The notes below the pieces were generated by a model, which did no database searches, was not told the DNA's origin, and was given only the letters and a program-made list of their open reading frames with translations. A stretch of 64,000 bases of DNA. Origin: Chloroflexota bacterium (lineage in GTDB: Bacteria > Chloroflexota > UBA11872). The DNA lies in NCBI GenBank assembly GCA_022824495.1, contig JAJDZU010000003.1:62001-126000 (forward strand), in the 5' to 3' direction. Shown piece by piece: positions 39,501-47,253 of the stretch. The translations under genes were made by a program, and so were the position numbers. Each line of letters begins with the position of its first letter. Position 1 is the stretch's first letter.

Positions 39501-40854
39501 CGTTCGTCCCCGAGATGCCGAACGAGTTCACGCCGGCCAGTCGCGGACGTCGGTGGCCGTCCGGCCAGTCCATCATTTCCGATGTGACCTGGAGCGGCAG
39601 CCGATCCCAGTCGAGCGCCGGGTTCGGATTCTGGAAGTGCAGGTGTTTCGGGATCACGCCCCGATTTACAACCAGCGCCGCCTTGATAAGTCCGGCGACG
39701 CCCGCGGCCGACTCCAGGTGCCCGATGTTGGTCTTCACCGAACCGATGAGAAGGGGCTGGTCGGCCGTGCGCTCGCGGCCGTACACCTTGGCCACGGCAT
39801 CAATCTCGATCGGATCGCCCACGGCCGTGCCGGTTCCATGCGCCTCCAGGTAGTCGACGTCCGAGGCGGCCACGCCGGCTTCAGCAAGCGCGGCTTCGAT
39901 CACCTGCTCCAGCGCCGGGGTGTGCGGCACGGTCAGTCCCGTGCTGGCCCCGCCGTGGTTCACCGCCGAACCCCGAATGACGGCCCAGATCCGATCGCCG
40001 TCGGCCTCCGCCTCGCTCAGCCGCTTCAGCACGACCACGCCGCAGCCCTCGCCCCGCACGTAGCCGTTGGCGGATGCGTCGAAGGTCTTGCACTGCCCGT
40101 CCGGCGACAACATCATCGAATCGGCGCGAAGTTCGTAGATGCGTCCGTTCAGAATCGCCTGGACCCCCGCTGCAATGGCCAGGTCGGCCTTCCCGTGCTG
40201 CAGGTCCGACACCGCGTCGTGAACTGACACCAGGGACGACGCGCACGCGGCGTCGACCGCCTTTGCCGGCCCCATGAGTCCAAGGACGAATGAAACCCGT
40301 CCGCTGGTGCCGTTCAGGTTGGTTCCGCTAAGCGCGTACAGGCAGCCCGCCGGTTCGGTGGGACGCACCGAGTCCACCACCAGCATTCGGTACTCGTCGT
40401 TGCTGATTCCGGTGTATACGCCGGTGCGGCTGCCCTTGAGCCGATCGGGATTGATTCCCGCGTCTTCCAGCGCCAGCCAGGTCGTCTCCAGCATCATGCG
40501 TTGCTGCGGGTCCAGCAGCTCGGCCTCGACCGGCGAAATGCGGAAAAACTCCGCGTCAAACTGATCCAGGTCCTCGACGAACGCGCCGAATCTGCAGGCC
40601 TCGCTCCGGACACGATCGTCTGGAAACAGCTCGCCCATCCGTCCAACGCCTGAGCCCGGAACACCCTCGCTTACCGCGTTCTCGCCGTTTTCCAGCAGGC
40701 GCCAAAAGTCCGCCACGCTCGATGCCCCCGGGAACCGGCAGGCCATCCCCACAACCGCAATCGGTTCCCCACCCGGCCCTGCGCTCGGCTTAGATTCAAG
40801 AGGCCCAGTGTCCCGGTCGGCTTGATACTCCGATTCGCCTGCTGGCCTTCTCAT
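30586..40854 (-). CDS. Type I polyketide synthase: KS-AT-DH-MT-ER-KR-ACP-KS-(dead AT)
   Basis: A giant synthase; 3434 codons from GTG 40890, but ATG 40854 with GAGAGG before it is the more likely start. Residue numbers count from the GTG. KS1 42-470 (Cys216, His351, His391); AT1 582-870 (GHSVG with Ser674; RAFHS, malonyl type); DH 957-1245 (H989, D1158/Q1162; the HxxxGxxxxP Gly is Asn); C-methyltransferase about 1440-1640 (VIEVGAGTGS); ER about 1900-2200 (HAGAGGVG); KR about 2213-2395 (TGGLGGIG, K2324, Ser2347/2348, but Tyr replaced by His2361); ACP 2487-2565 (GMDSL, Ser2524); KS2 2592-3012 (Cys2757, His2892, His2932). AT2 3144-3370 lacks the Ser (GEGVG) and about 75 residues including the His motif. 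It ends just after the post-AT linker (PSYPFQRRYHW). No TE. A fully reducing, methylating module resembling sponge-ubiquitous (Sup) PKSs thought to make methyl-branched fatty acids. Confidence 0.92.
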   Translation of the reverse strand: MRRPAGESEYQADRDTGPLESKPSAGPGGEPIAVVGMACRFPGASSVADFWRLLENGENAVSEGVPGSGVGRMGELFPDDRVRSEACRFGAFVEDLDQFDAEFFRISPVEAELLDPQQRMMLETTWLALEDAGINPDRLKGSRTGVYTGISNDEYRMLVVDSVRPTEPAGCLYALSGTNLNGTSGRVSFVLGLMGPAKAVDAACASSLVSVHDAVSDLQHGKADLAIAAGVQAILNGRIYELRADSMMLSPDGQCKTFDASANGYVRGEGCGVVVLKRLSEAEADGDRIWAVIRGSAVNHGGASTGLTVPHTPALEQVIEAALAEAGVAASDVDYLEAHGTGTAVGDPIEIDAVAKVYGRERTADQPLLIGSVKTNIGHLESAAGVAGLIKAALVVNRGVIPKHLHFQNPNPALDWDRLPLQVTSEMMDWPDGHRRPRLAGVNSFGISGTNAHILVEEYRGPDGATLPEAAPQRRPSRLLPLSGKSDKALRELAGRYLAWLDERSAALASPGDAADSLLSDMSWTAGVGRSHFDHRAGVAFNDAASLREQLVPLARSDSGRQAQTATTIAFVYTGQGSQWVGMGKALYETEPVVRAVLDQCETVFREERGASLLDVIFGRPAATGALGDTAWEQPALYALECALTALWSSVGIEPDVVMGHSVGELAAAQAAGVFSLEEGMRFAAARGTLLSSTTNGAMAAVFAPAARVASAVAEHNAASEGLGLSVSADNGAHQVVSGPAADIEVVSKRLESEGHRVRELNTTRAFHSSLVEPALGELEASLDDVVIEPPALTLISNLTGRAVEPGMTLDGTYWRRHARNPVAFASGVRAMADLGVDLVVEIGPHAVLGPMTTLAWPESTSDGDASEPPHVIASLRRPPRDGSTPEPESSFVDAVAEAYEGGLDIAFEGLFAGEKRRRISLPSYPFQRQRHWIEPPKRRLQSDGHPLLGVRHDSARGETTYETEIYPSDPAWLNDHKVFNRLVAPGALYGAMAASASVAEGGALVVEDMQLHSAMVFPDQSTDEGAGDGRRVQIVLDAGEQTASRGVQIYSQGSDEEWTLHVEAALPLGAAAAGDRIDLDALKARLSPADVLAYYQAKSSTGIDLGPSFQTLGNAWSGPGEALGEVLLPDAVGRNELDLHPLVLDGCFQIVGLARNMSGGPGEATYLPFGWERFWLTQRLPDRVVCHVRMDDASPGSESGEPPEVLRGELRIYDPNGVPIGGLTGYTVKRATQAALLSAVEGIDDLLYEVAWRERELPPGIEAADFFPTPGQIAASTQLFTGYLTDAGVAPQGRNDLLADLERWSRSRALATLEELGWQRVKGETVDPEALRQQLNVLPEHRRVFRRMFEMLARSGVVAETDDDFAVVVGPEDPLPEGMPDDLEAFAEGMLKRYPDGQTETGLFRRSGLALAEVLRGNEDPLTLLFSSGEPTAADLYLKAPVARAANRLLADAVQPLVAAMPEGRRLRVIEVGAGTGSATASVLPELPEGRFEYTYTDISAGFFAEAEERFGDGDGCIDYRPLDIERDPISQGFDRHGYDLIIASNVLHATRYLEETLGHCRDLLAPSGQLVALENLSGVGWMDLTFGQLDGWWRFADDYRPHHALAGPPVWRQALGDAGFAEVEVLGVDESDPTQTLDKGVIVAQGPDQVAEPPGTWVLTADRGGLAEELAADLSARNQTVVLATTAAPNGSRTVEVDPAILVSDFDTECRESWRSLIEGLPDDVPFSGVVHLQALDGHGANATTTEMSADVKNAGASALALVQGVADSDVIPANGLWFVTRGAQVLERERPGELSGAVLWGLGKVVTLEAVQLQPRMIDLEPNAEIPLGDLVNELLYPDQENHIAYRATRRQVARLMRPSAAAERLTLPDDSSWVLAPDRSGVFDQPEIKPLPARTLEPNEVRVAVQAAGLNFWDVFRSLGFIEEGDLGREMCGHVLDVGAEVTRVAVGEQVVGLGFGAFGPAMVTHEELLAPAPAGMSASDLATIPSAFVSAALSYEYSGLEAGERVLIHAGAGGVGLAAIQLAQAAGAEVFATASAPKQAYLRSLGVQHVFDSRQTTFGEEILEATGGEGVHVVLNSLTSEGFIEASLACLAPGGRFVELARRDILTEDEMAAVRPDVGYDILELDVLKKTNPAWVGEVLRGIMAQLSAGVLKPIIHSRWPLAEAGSALDFMRSARHVGKIVLTAPPLGSGRLRQDRTYLVTGGLGGIGCAVADWLADSGAGAIVLNGRRDPDAEAQAAIDALRKRGVRVEVELADATDSEAIDRMLARIDATMPPLGGVIHSVGVLSDAALTNQTWASFEQVLWPKILGAWHLHRATVNRDLDMFILFSSRVGVMGNPGQANHAAANAFLDQLAGHRRALGLPGQAIAWGAWSEIGEAAEQRERIERRRAALGGRWFTPQQGIKALERLVRQDATASVVMSMDWSVFEEAVEERPAFLEDLLSSTSDDATDATATSEDLLSQLRGAPAGEHHEVLVSFLQQEVQAVLRLSDAPAPTVGFFDLGMDSLMAVELRNRLNRAFAGEYSASNTMVFDYPDIETLAGHLVGELDHAGETPSPAEVTPPESPPRIADTDDGIAIIGMGCRFPGADDPLGFWRQLEAGVDSVSEGRQATGTWYRAFGDPASEDPVFRRGAFLEDIEHFDSRFFRIAPIEARLMDPRQRLLLETTWHALEDAGIDPDGLRGSRTGVYIGVGGNEYRDLILASGENDSFVGTAGSMTVGRVSYVLGLEGPAMPLDMVCASSLVAVHQAVAGLQRGEADLSLVGGVNVPLSRGITGFLNDLGMLSNSGCSRTFDAAADGFVRSDGCGMVVLKRLRDAEADGDRIWAVIRGSAINQNGASAGLTVPNGPAQEQVLKDALERAGVDPAEVDYLEAHGAGSALGDPIEVQAAAAAYGQGRDPDRPLLIGSVKANIGHLEWAAGIAGLIKTVLAMRQQVIPRQLHFETPSPQLDWGQLPVQVASGDTPWPAAPDRQPVATVSAFGMSGTNANVVVQGYDSPQSPTVVQRDLRVPVGAARPVPVSMPDLFARIPAPTSEVSERQSRLLPLSAKSDVALREVAMRYLSWLDDQPASGAAGAELADVAWTAGVGRSHFDFRAGLAFRDAESLREGLLTLAESSAEPAPQPTRRVAFVYAGHGGQWAGMGEDLYQSEPVARAVLDQCDAVLRDERGASLLDIMFGRVDAASDLDDPSWAQPAVYALECALTALWASVGIQPTVVAGEGVGEVAAAQAAGVISLDDGLRFASARGSLLSALPGAGLALEGSLDAALRGVSIGPPTLNMVSSATGRVIASDKALDAAYWHGQIREPVDFARCVEALAGLACDVAVEVGPDNALGPRVIDYWPDTSAAAEPVRAPVVLTSLTKPADHGASPDQGFVDAIAAAYEAGLTPAFAGLFAGEMRRRVALPSYPFQRRYHWV

Positions 40855-41291
40855 AATCCTCTCGAGACTCTGAACGTTCCCGGAGCCCACGCCCTCACGT
40901 GCCAGCGCACCGCGCTAAACCCCGCCGAGATTCCGTGTCCGCCGGCTCTCGGGCAGTTGTCTCCATTGACGACTTTGGGTACACGATAGATTGTCTGCCT
41001 ATGGGAGCATCTGGGTAAAGGAATCTCCAGACCCCTGGACGTCGTCTCGTTCGAAGACACCGCCTGATCCGAAGAATACGCAACCCACTCGTGCATGAGT
41101 AGCGTCGCTTGCCTGTGCCGGCCCAAATGCCGTCGCAGTCCATCCCACCGACGGTAAGTCTCGGCGAAGCAGACTGCGGCAACCTGGCCTTTATTTAGCC
41201 ACGGCGTCAACGTCGAATTACCGAGCGCAGCCGGCTGCTGAATTCCTCATGGTGACTGCGTCCATCGTCTCGCACCTCGGCGCGACCAAGG
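40855..41291. other. Intergenic region upstream of the PKS
   Basis: About 440 bases between the PKS and the penicillin-acylase-like gene, both on the minus strand. It should hold the PKS promoter. A minus-strand ORF here (to 41210) has no protein-like features and is not called. No clear promoter boxes recognised. Confidence 0.4.
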
Positions 41292-43667
41292 CTACGCCCG
41301 CGGCTGAATCCTCAGCGTATTCCTGATCGTCGGCCGCACGTCATCACGATCCAGACCGATCCGCTGATACCGCCCCGCCAGCCAATCCTCGAACTGATTC
41401 GCATAGTGCGGGCTTCCCGGCTGCCCTGATGGACCCGCCGCGTCCAGCGACCACATCTGCGCCGGCGCATCAGCAAGGTCCACCAACAGCCGGTAATTCG
41501 CGCCGCTCCGCGAGACGAAGTCCGGCGCGGAACCGGTATTCGAAACCACCAGGCCGTTCCCGCTCACCGCCTCGCCCCCGCGGTCCAGCAACGATCCCAG
41601 GTCGCCCCTGCCGGACAGCAGGTGTTGCAACGGCAACCTGTGCAGCCGCCCCCAACGCCATGTCGACATGTCATCGCCCAGCCGCTCCGCGAGCTCGTCC
41701 AGGGCACGGCCCATCGCCGTCCGCACCGCCGCGTCGCGAGCGTCCGGCGATGCAAACCACTCCACGTCGTCATCCGCCAGCAACCGCAGCGACAGGCTGC
41801 CGATCCCTCCAGCCACGAACGCAGCCGGATCTCCAACCGCCAGGGCCGACGCATCCACTGAGAATCGTTCCGCCGCCACCGCCTCGTCCCACTGGAACTG
41901 GAACGCCTCAAAGATCGCCGCCGCTGCGCTCTCCGTCTCCATGCGTCGGTCCCACGCCCGTAGGGCCTCCGCTGCCGCTCGCAGCCGCGCATCGCCCCCG
42001 TCCAGGATCCGCGCCAGCGCCGGCATCGCATCCACCGCCCGCAACGCCAGCACGTCGTACTGCATCGAGGCCATGTCCTCGCGGCTATGAACCTCGCGCG
42101 ACTCGATCATTTGCCGGATGCGGCGTGCCCGATAACCCGTCGGCGACATGTTGGCCAGGGGATACGGAAAATCCGCCCCCGCCGGCAGGTTGTTCGCCGT
42201 CGCCACCCATCCACGGTTCGGCTCGCGCACCGACGGCATCCCCTCGAACGGGATCATCCCCTGCCAGGCATCGGACGGATCCCACCCGCGCCGGTAGCCG
42301 CGTTCCTCGCGAGCCCGAATCGGCACTTGGCCCGTCGCCCGGTACCCAAAGTCCCCGTCCACGTCCCCGAACACCATGCTCAGCGTCGGCGACGCCCATC
42401 CCCGCAGGGTGTCCTCGAACTCGTCGCACGACTCCGCCGCGTTCATTTCCAGGATCGACGTCGGCCACTCGCACGGCATTGCTCCGACCCACCGCAGTGA
42501 AACCGGCCCCGTCCCGCGCGCAAAATCCGGCAGGACTTCGTCGACGATCGGCCCATTCCGCGACGACCGCACCACCGCCTCCCGAACCCCTTCGCCGCAC
42601 ACCCGGATGGCTTCCACCCGTTCTCGTGCCGGCTCCCACTGTCCGTTGTAGAGAAACGCGCCGGGGTGCGTCGGATCCGTGCGTTCCTGGTAGAGGTCCC
42701 GCTGCGAGCTGATGTTGTTCGTAATCCCCCAGGCCATTCGCGGGTTTCGACCGATCAGGATCCCCGGCGCCCCCGCATACCCGGCCCCCGCCACGTTGTA
42801 CCGCCCGCCCACCAGGTGCGCCTGGTACCAGCAATTCGGCGCCCCGAACGCGATATGCGGATCACTCGCCACCATCGCCCCGCCCGACGTGCTCCGGCTC
42901 GGCCCGATCACCCAGTTATTGCTACCCGTACCGTCGTCTATCCCACCCATCGGCCGCTCGCCCGCACCGTTCCCATCGCTCGCGTACTCGCCCGGATGCA
43001 GGATCGTTTCGTCAATCGCCTCCGCCGTCAGGAAAGCCCGGTACAGCGCTCCGTCACCCAGCGCCCGCTTCGCCAGCTCCGGCACCGCGATCACCGGAAA
43101 CCGCCCCGTCAGATACCAGCGAAACTCCCCCAGCAGCGCAATCGAATCCAGCGGCCGCCACGGCTCCGGTCGGTAGTCCAGCAGGTCGAACTCGATCGGC
43201 GGCAGATCCCGGCACGCCTCGATGAACGCATTCACCCCCGCAGAGAAATCCTCGTACCTCGCCGCCGTCTCGCCTGGCAGCCGCGCCGTCTCTTCCTCCG
43301 CGATTCGATGCAGCCCAACCGTCCGCGCCAGTAAGTCGTAGTCATACGCCTCCGGCCCCAGCACTTCCGACAGCCGTCCCAGCGCCTGCCGCCGCAGGTA
43401 GTCCATCTGGAACAGCCGGTCCTGCGCCATCGCGTAGCCGTACCCCACAAACAAGTCCGGCTCCGTCGCCGCGAAGATGTGCGGCACCCCGCAGGCGTCC
43501 CGCTGGATCTCCACCACCGCCCCAACCGGCCCCGCAGCCTCTCCCTCGATAACCGCCAGTCGCCGCTTCGTCTCCCTGTCCCACCACGCCTCGAACTCGT
43601 CCCCCGTCAACCCCGCCGCGTCGCGAACGTCCGCAATCGAGGCCCCGCGCCCCAGCCTGTGCAGCAT
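41292..43667 (-). CDS. Penicillin acylase family Ntn-hydrolase
   Basis: A 791-residue amidase precursor of the penicillin G acylase/AHL acylase family, which cleaves amides after self-processing into alpha and beta chains. VEIQRDACGVPHIFA opens the alpha chain near residue 52, and YGYAMAQDRLFQMDYLRR is the signature helix. The processing/nucleophile site is DGTGSNNWVIG, with Ser249 as beta-chain Ser1. SDPHIAF, NNISSQRDLY and the late VVSNTGSAPDF complete the core. The first 45 residues are a charged helical extension with no signal peptide, unlike most family members, which are exported. A downstream in-frame start would remove it. It lies 25 bases after the propeller gene and is probably co-transcribed with it. 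Confidence 0.85.
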   Translation of the reverse strand: MLHRLGRGASIADVRDAAGLTGDEFEAWWDRETKRRLAVIEGEAAGPVGAVVEIQRDACGVPHIFAATEPDLFVGYGYAMAQDRLFQMDYLRRQALGRLSEVLGPEAYDYDLLARTVGLHRIAEEETARLPGETAARYEDFSAGVNAFIEACRDLPPIEFDLLDYRPEPWRPLDSIALLGEFRWYLTGRFPVIAVPELAKRALGDGALYRAFLTAEAIDETILHPGEYASDGNGAGERPMGGIDDGTGSNNWVIGPSRSTSGGAMVASDPHIAFGAPNCWYQAHLVGGRYNVAGAGYAGAPGILIGRNPRMAWGITNNISSQRDLYQERTDPTHPGAFLYNGQWEPARERVEAIRVCGEGVREAVVRSSRNGPIVDEVLPDFARGTGPVSLRWVGAMPCEWPTSILEMNAAESCDEFEDTLRGWASPTLSMVFGDVDGDFGYRATGQVPIRAREERGYRRGWDPSDAWQGMIPFEGMPSVREPNRGWVATANNLPAGADFPYPLANMSPTGYRARRIRQMIESREVHSREDMASMQYDVLALRAVDAMPALARILDGGDARLRAAAEALRAWDRRMETESAAAAIFEAFQFQWDEAVAAERFSVDASALAVGDPAAFVAGGIGSLSLRLLADDDVEWFASPDARDAAVRTAMGRALDELAERLGDDMSTWRWGRLHRLPLQHLLSGRGDLGSLLDRGGEAVSGNGLVVSNTGSAPDFVSRSGANYRLLVDLADAPAQMWSLDAAGPSGQPGSPHYANQFEDWLAGRYQRIGLDRDDVRPTIRNTLRIQPRA

Positions 43668-43692
43668 CTCCAGCGAGTCGATGGCTATGGCT

Positions 43693-45219
43693 CTACTCCC
43701 ACGCGTACCCGTACAGGCGCGACCGCTCCAGGTAAAACCGCACCGCGCACTTCTCCAGCGGACATCGCGTCCCGCCGGTCCAGCGCGCCGTCGCCGACGT
43801 ACTATCCCCGTGCCACGGGATGTAGTCGTCCTTGCTGAACCCCTCCACCACGTTCCCGTCCGGATCCAGCAACTCCGCCTGCAACGTCCCCTCCGTCACC
43901 GTCGAAGTCGCCGCATTCAGCATCAACTGCTTCCCGCCCACCGGCAACGGATGCGTCGTCAGCGTCCCTACCACGTCCCCACCCGGACCCGAAACCGCCG
44001 CCCAGTACCGGTTCACCGCCCAACTGGCCCGGCAAATCGCCGAAAAGAACGGCCAGATTGAGGGACTCTTCGACGCCGGATCGCCGTGCAACCCCTCCGT
44101 GGCCGAGAAGTACATATAGTGCCGGCCGTCGTGTTCGATCAGGTTGTGCGAAGGCCACAGCATCCCGCCGCCGTAATCCCCCAGCGCGCCCGTCGACACC
44201 GCCGGCAGCCGCACCCGCCGGTCCCAGATACGCCCGTCCGCGCTCCCGCCCAGGTGCAACTCCATCGTCTGCGTCCGGTTCAGGTAAATCCCAATCACCC
44301 CCAGGTACCCGCTCCGCACCGGCGTCACGCACAGCTCCATGATCTGGATGTCCTGCGGGTCGTAAATGTCCGGCTGGATGATCGTTTCGAACGGACTCCA
44401 GTTCGACCCGTCCGGACTCGTGCGCCGCGCCATTACCCGCCGGCCCTCCGCGAAGATGTCGTAAGGAACCAGCCCGCCCGGATGCGCCGGCTCGCCTAGC
44501 TTGTGCGTCGCCATGTACGTGCCGTCGGGCTCGCGGAAGATATACGTCGTATCTGCCGTATGCTTCGGGTTCTCGTACGGAATCACCAGCCGCACCCCCG
44601 GCACCGCCACTTCCAGCACCGGACCTTCACTCACCGTCCAGTTGATCCCGTCCGGCGAGAAATACCGGTACATCCCCCGTGCATGCGTCTGGCCCGGCGG
44701 AGGCGTCGGCAACCCGCGAACGAAACCCGGACTCCCCGCCGCCGTATTGCCCGGGTCGCGCATCACGAACATCTCGTAGCGCCGCTCCGGCTCCGCCTCC
44801 GGGTCGATCATCACCGAGCTGTACATGCTCGGCCCGCCCGAATCGAAGTCCAGCAGGATATTCGTGCGCGGATACCCCGGCTGCGGACACAAGTCCAGTT
44901 CCGGACGCGTCCATTCCACCCCGTCTTCCGAGACCAGGTGCGTCACCCGCCGGAAATTCTCAAAATACTCCGTCGTCAGCGGGGTCGAGACGTGCCACGC
45001 TTTCCACAGCCCGTCAATCGGGTCATGCGCAAACGTCCCGTGCGCGAACACCGAGCCGCTGTCCCACGGTCTCGCCGGCGTCACCAGCGGATTGTTTGGG
45101 TCCAGCTCGCCCGGCTCCAATCGCCAGGCCAGCATCTCCTGCGCGGCGATATCCTCGCCCAGGATCATCGACAGACAGTCGGTCCGCCGCTCTACGCCCG
45201 TCGGAAACGAGAAAGCCAT
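43693..45219 (-). CDS. Glycosidase-like beta-propeller protein (GH32/43-like), paralogue 1
   Basis: 508 residues with repeated propeller-blade signatures: SEDGVEWTRPEL, SPDGINWTVSEG, SPDGSNWSPFE and SADGRIWDRRV (S-x-D-G-x-x-W, as in GH32/GH43 and sialidase-like propellers). A C-terminal jelly-roll-like domain follows (about 395-508; LQAELLDPDGNVVEGFS). No signal peptide is apparent. The closest relation in the window is the 489-residue protein at 53463-54932, which shares the propeller plus C-terminal domain. Catalytic acids are not identifiable with confidence, so substrate and even catalysis are open. Confidence 0.65.
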   Translation of the reverse strand: MAFSFPTGVERRTDCLSMILGEDIAAQEMLAWRLEPGELDPNNPLVTPARPWDSGSVFAHGTFAHDPIDGLWKAWHVSTPLTTEYFENFRRVTHLVSEDGVEWTRPELDLCPQPGYPRTNILLDFDSGGPSMYSSVMIDPEAEPERRYEMFVMRDPGNTAAGSPGFVRGLPTPPPGQTHARGMYRYFSPDGINWTVSEGPVLEVAVPGVRLVIPYENPKHTADTTYIFREPDGTYMATHKLGEPAHPGGLVPYDIFAEGRRVMARRTSPDGSNWSPFETIIQPDIYDPQDIQIMELCVTPVRSGYLGVIGIYLNRTQTMELHLGGSADGRIWDRRVRLPAVSTGALGDYGGGMLWPSHNLIEHDGRHYMYFSATEGLHGDPASKSPSIWPFFSAICRASWAVNRYWAAVSGPGGDVVGTLTTHPLPVGGKQLMLNAATSTVTEGTLQAELLDPDGNVVEGFSKDDYIPWHGDSTSATARWTGGTRCPLEKCAVRFYLERSRLYGYAWE

Positions 45220-45313
45220 CTCATCCTCGCGCGCTCCGCCGCGGCGCCCTGGCGACGGCGCGCGAATCTAGCAGACGCTCCCGGCGATACCTCCGCCTGG
45301 TCTGCGACCCGCG

Positions 45314-45889
45314 CTACGGCTCGGAGTCTCTGGCCTGAAGCCCTTCCCACTCGTCACGCAGGAGTCCGTACCGCACCTCGTCCAGCACTCGTCCCCCGTG
45401 CACCCAGTGCTGTCGCAGCAGCGCCTCGCGCTGCATGCCCAGTTTCTCCAGCAGCCGGATTGACCGGACATTGGCGGCGGTCGCCGTAGCCGTGATCTTG
45501 ATGATCGGAAGCTGTCGGAACGCTTCCTCGATCACGGCCGACACCGCCTCGGACATCAGCCCGTGGCCCCACAGCCAGCGAGCCACTTCATAGCCGACTT
45601 CCGCCCGCTTCTTCCCACGGGCAATTCGCAAGCTCACCCCGCCAACCGCGCGACCGTCCTGCTCCGCCGCCCACACGCACCGCTCATGCCAATCAGACAG
45701 AATCTGAGAGGCGACAAAGACCTCCGCATCGTCTCGTCGAAACGGCTGCGCAACTTGCAGATAGCGCACAACCTCCGGGTCACGCCGATAGGCATGGACA
45801 TCGTCCGCGTCCGCCGGCCTGAACGGTCGCAGCAGGCAGCGCGCCGTCTGGATGCACTCCGGTAGCGGCGGCCAGTCGTCGCCGCTCAC
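45314..45889 (-). CDS. GNAT N-acetyltransferase (RimJ/RimL-like)
   Basis: A 191-residue acetyltransferase with the Acetyltransf_3 layout: TARCLLRPFRPADADDV at the start, AVGGVSLRI central strand, AEVGYEVARWLWGHGLMSEA for the acetyl-CoA pyrophosphate loop, and ANVRSIRLLEKLGMQREALLR as the signature near the C-terminus. Members acetylate protein N-termini, amino acids or small amines. The ATG overlaps the stop of the aminotransferase gene by 4 bases, so the pair is coupled, which hints that the acetylated amine could be the aminotransferase product. Confidence 0.87.
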   Translation of the reverse strand: MSGDDWPPLPECIQTARCLLRPFRPADADDVHAYRRDPEVVRYLQVAQPFRRDDAEVFVASQILSDWHERCVWAAEQDGRAVGGVSLRIARGKKRAEVGYEVARWLWGHGLMSEAVSAVIEEAFRQLPIIKITATATAANVRSIRLLEKLGMQREALLRQHWVHGGRVLDEVRYGLLRDEWEGLQARDSEP

Positions 45890-47253
45890 GTCGAGTCGCG
45901 TCGCTCCATCGAAGGCCGCGGGATCAGCGCCGGCGCCAGGCTGGCCTCCAGCGCGTCGTCCACGGCATTACGCGCCAGGGCATCCTTCACCACCCCCAGC
46001 GCGTCACGGAACGCCTCCAGCGTGATGCCCAGGTCACGGTCGCTGTGCGCCGAGCTATGGCGCGGATGCGTATTGAACAGAACGCCCCGCTTGGCCGTCT
46101 CCTGCGCCACCAGCACGTTCAACTTCTTCGTCGCCTCCGCGTCGGACGGCTCGGTAAACGCGAAACCCGGCGTCGCCGGCAGACCTGAAATCTCAACCGG
46201 CAGGTCCATCTCGTCCAGCACCTCCCGCATGCCCGACTGCAGGCGCTCGCCGTAAGCCGCCAAACCAGACGGCACGTCACGCCGCTCGATCTCCGTCAGC
46301 GTCGTGATCGCCGCAACAATCCCCACCAGGTCGCTCCAGTACGTACTGCTCACGAACATGTTCGACGCCGGCTCCATCACCCAGCGCTGCCCGACCACCG
46401 TGCCCATGGCGTACCCGTTCGAGATCGCCTTCGCAAAGCACGCCAGGTCAGGGACCACGCCCACGAAGTCCTGGATTCCGGTGGCGCCATACCGGAAATT
46501 GGTCGTGACCTCGTCAAAAATCAGCACCACGTTCTCGCGCGTCGCAATCTCGCGCACCCCGGCCAGGTAGCCCTCCGGTGGCGCTTCGCCCAGCAGGATC
46601 GGCTCCATCATGATCGCCGCAACTTTGCCCCGGTGCTGTTCGAGGAGTTGCTCAAGCGCCCCAAGGTCCCCCCACGGAAACGGAATCGACGTGCCCCGCA
46701 GCGCTTTCGGCACCCCGGTCGGCTGGATATTTGGCACCGCGAACGGATCGAACGCTCCCTCCTGCAAATGACCAGCCGCCAGGTACCAGTCGTGCCACCC
46801 GTGATAACCGCTGAAGAGCACCACGTCTCGCCCAGTGGTCCCGCGCGCGATGCGCACGGCAATCCCGCACGACTCGCCGCCGCCCTTCGAGAACCGCACC
46901 ATCTCCGCACACGGAATCCGCTCGATCAGCAGTTCCGCCAGTTCGATCTCGCGCTCGCTGTTCAGCGAGTACGTCGTGCCCTTGCCGATCTGCTCGACCA
47001 CGGCCGCGTCTACCACGTCATCGGCATATCCCAGGATCGCCGACGTCACCGACATCCCGTAGTCCAGGTACTCCACGCCCCGGTCGTCCCAGATCCGCGA
47101 TCCCTTGCCGCGCTCCGCGTACACCGGCGCCACGCCGTTGGCAAAGGCATACGGCCGCCGGCTGATCAGCTGCGAGCCGCCGGGGATTACCCGGTTCGCG
47201 CGCTCCCACAGGGCGTAGGAACTCGCCACGTCATGCGTTTGGGGATCCTTCAC
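45886..47253 (-). CDS. Class III aminotransferase (glutamate-1-semialdehyde aminomutase-like)
   Basis: A 455-residue PLP enzyme of fold type I. The N-terminus WERANRVIPGGSQ resembles HemL. GGGESCGIAVRIAR binds the phosphate, FSGYHGWHDWY stacks on the ring, Asp247 (LIFDEVTTNFRYG) pairs with the pyridine nitrogen and Lys275 (ACFAKAISNGYAMG) is the Schiff-base residue. In this family HemL and many secondary-metabolite aminotransferases look alike. The absence of heme genes nearby and the coupled GNAT make a non-heme role likely. The C-terminal 30 residues are an extension. Confidence 0.87.
   Translation of the reverse strand: MKDPQTHDVASSYALWERANRVIPGGSQLISRRPYAFANGVAPVYAERGKGSRIWDDRGVEYLDYGMSVTSAILGYADDVVDAAVVEQIGKGTTYSLNSEREIELAELLIERIPCAEMVRFSKGGGESCGIAVRIARGTTGRDVVLFSGYHGWHDWYLAAGHLQEGAFDPFAVPNIQPTGVPKALRGTSIPFPWGDLGALEQLLEQHRGKVAAIMMEPILLGEAPPEGYLAGVREIATRENVVLIFDEVTTNFRYGATGIQDFVGVVPDLACFAKAISNGYAMGTVVGQRWVMEPASNMFVSSTYWSDLVGIVAAITTLTEIERRDVPSGLAAYGERLQSGMREVLDEMDLPVEISGLPATPGFAFTEPSDAEATKKLNVLVAQETAKRGVLFNTHPRHSSAHSDRDLGITLEAFRDALGVVKDALARNAVDDALEASLAPALIPRPSMERRDST

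Noticed and set aside
40851..41210. 119-codon minus-strand ORF before the PKS
   Set aside because: No motif or protein-like pattern, and it overlaps the PKS start; treated as non-coding.
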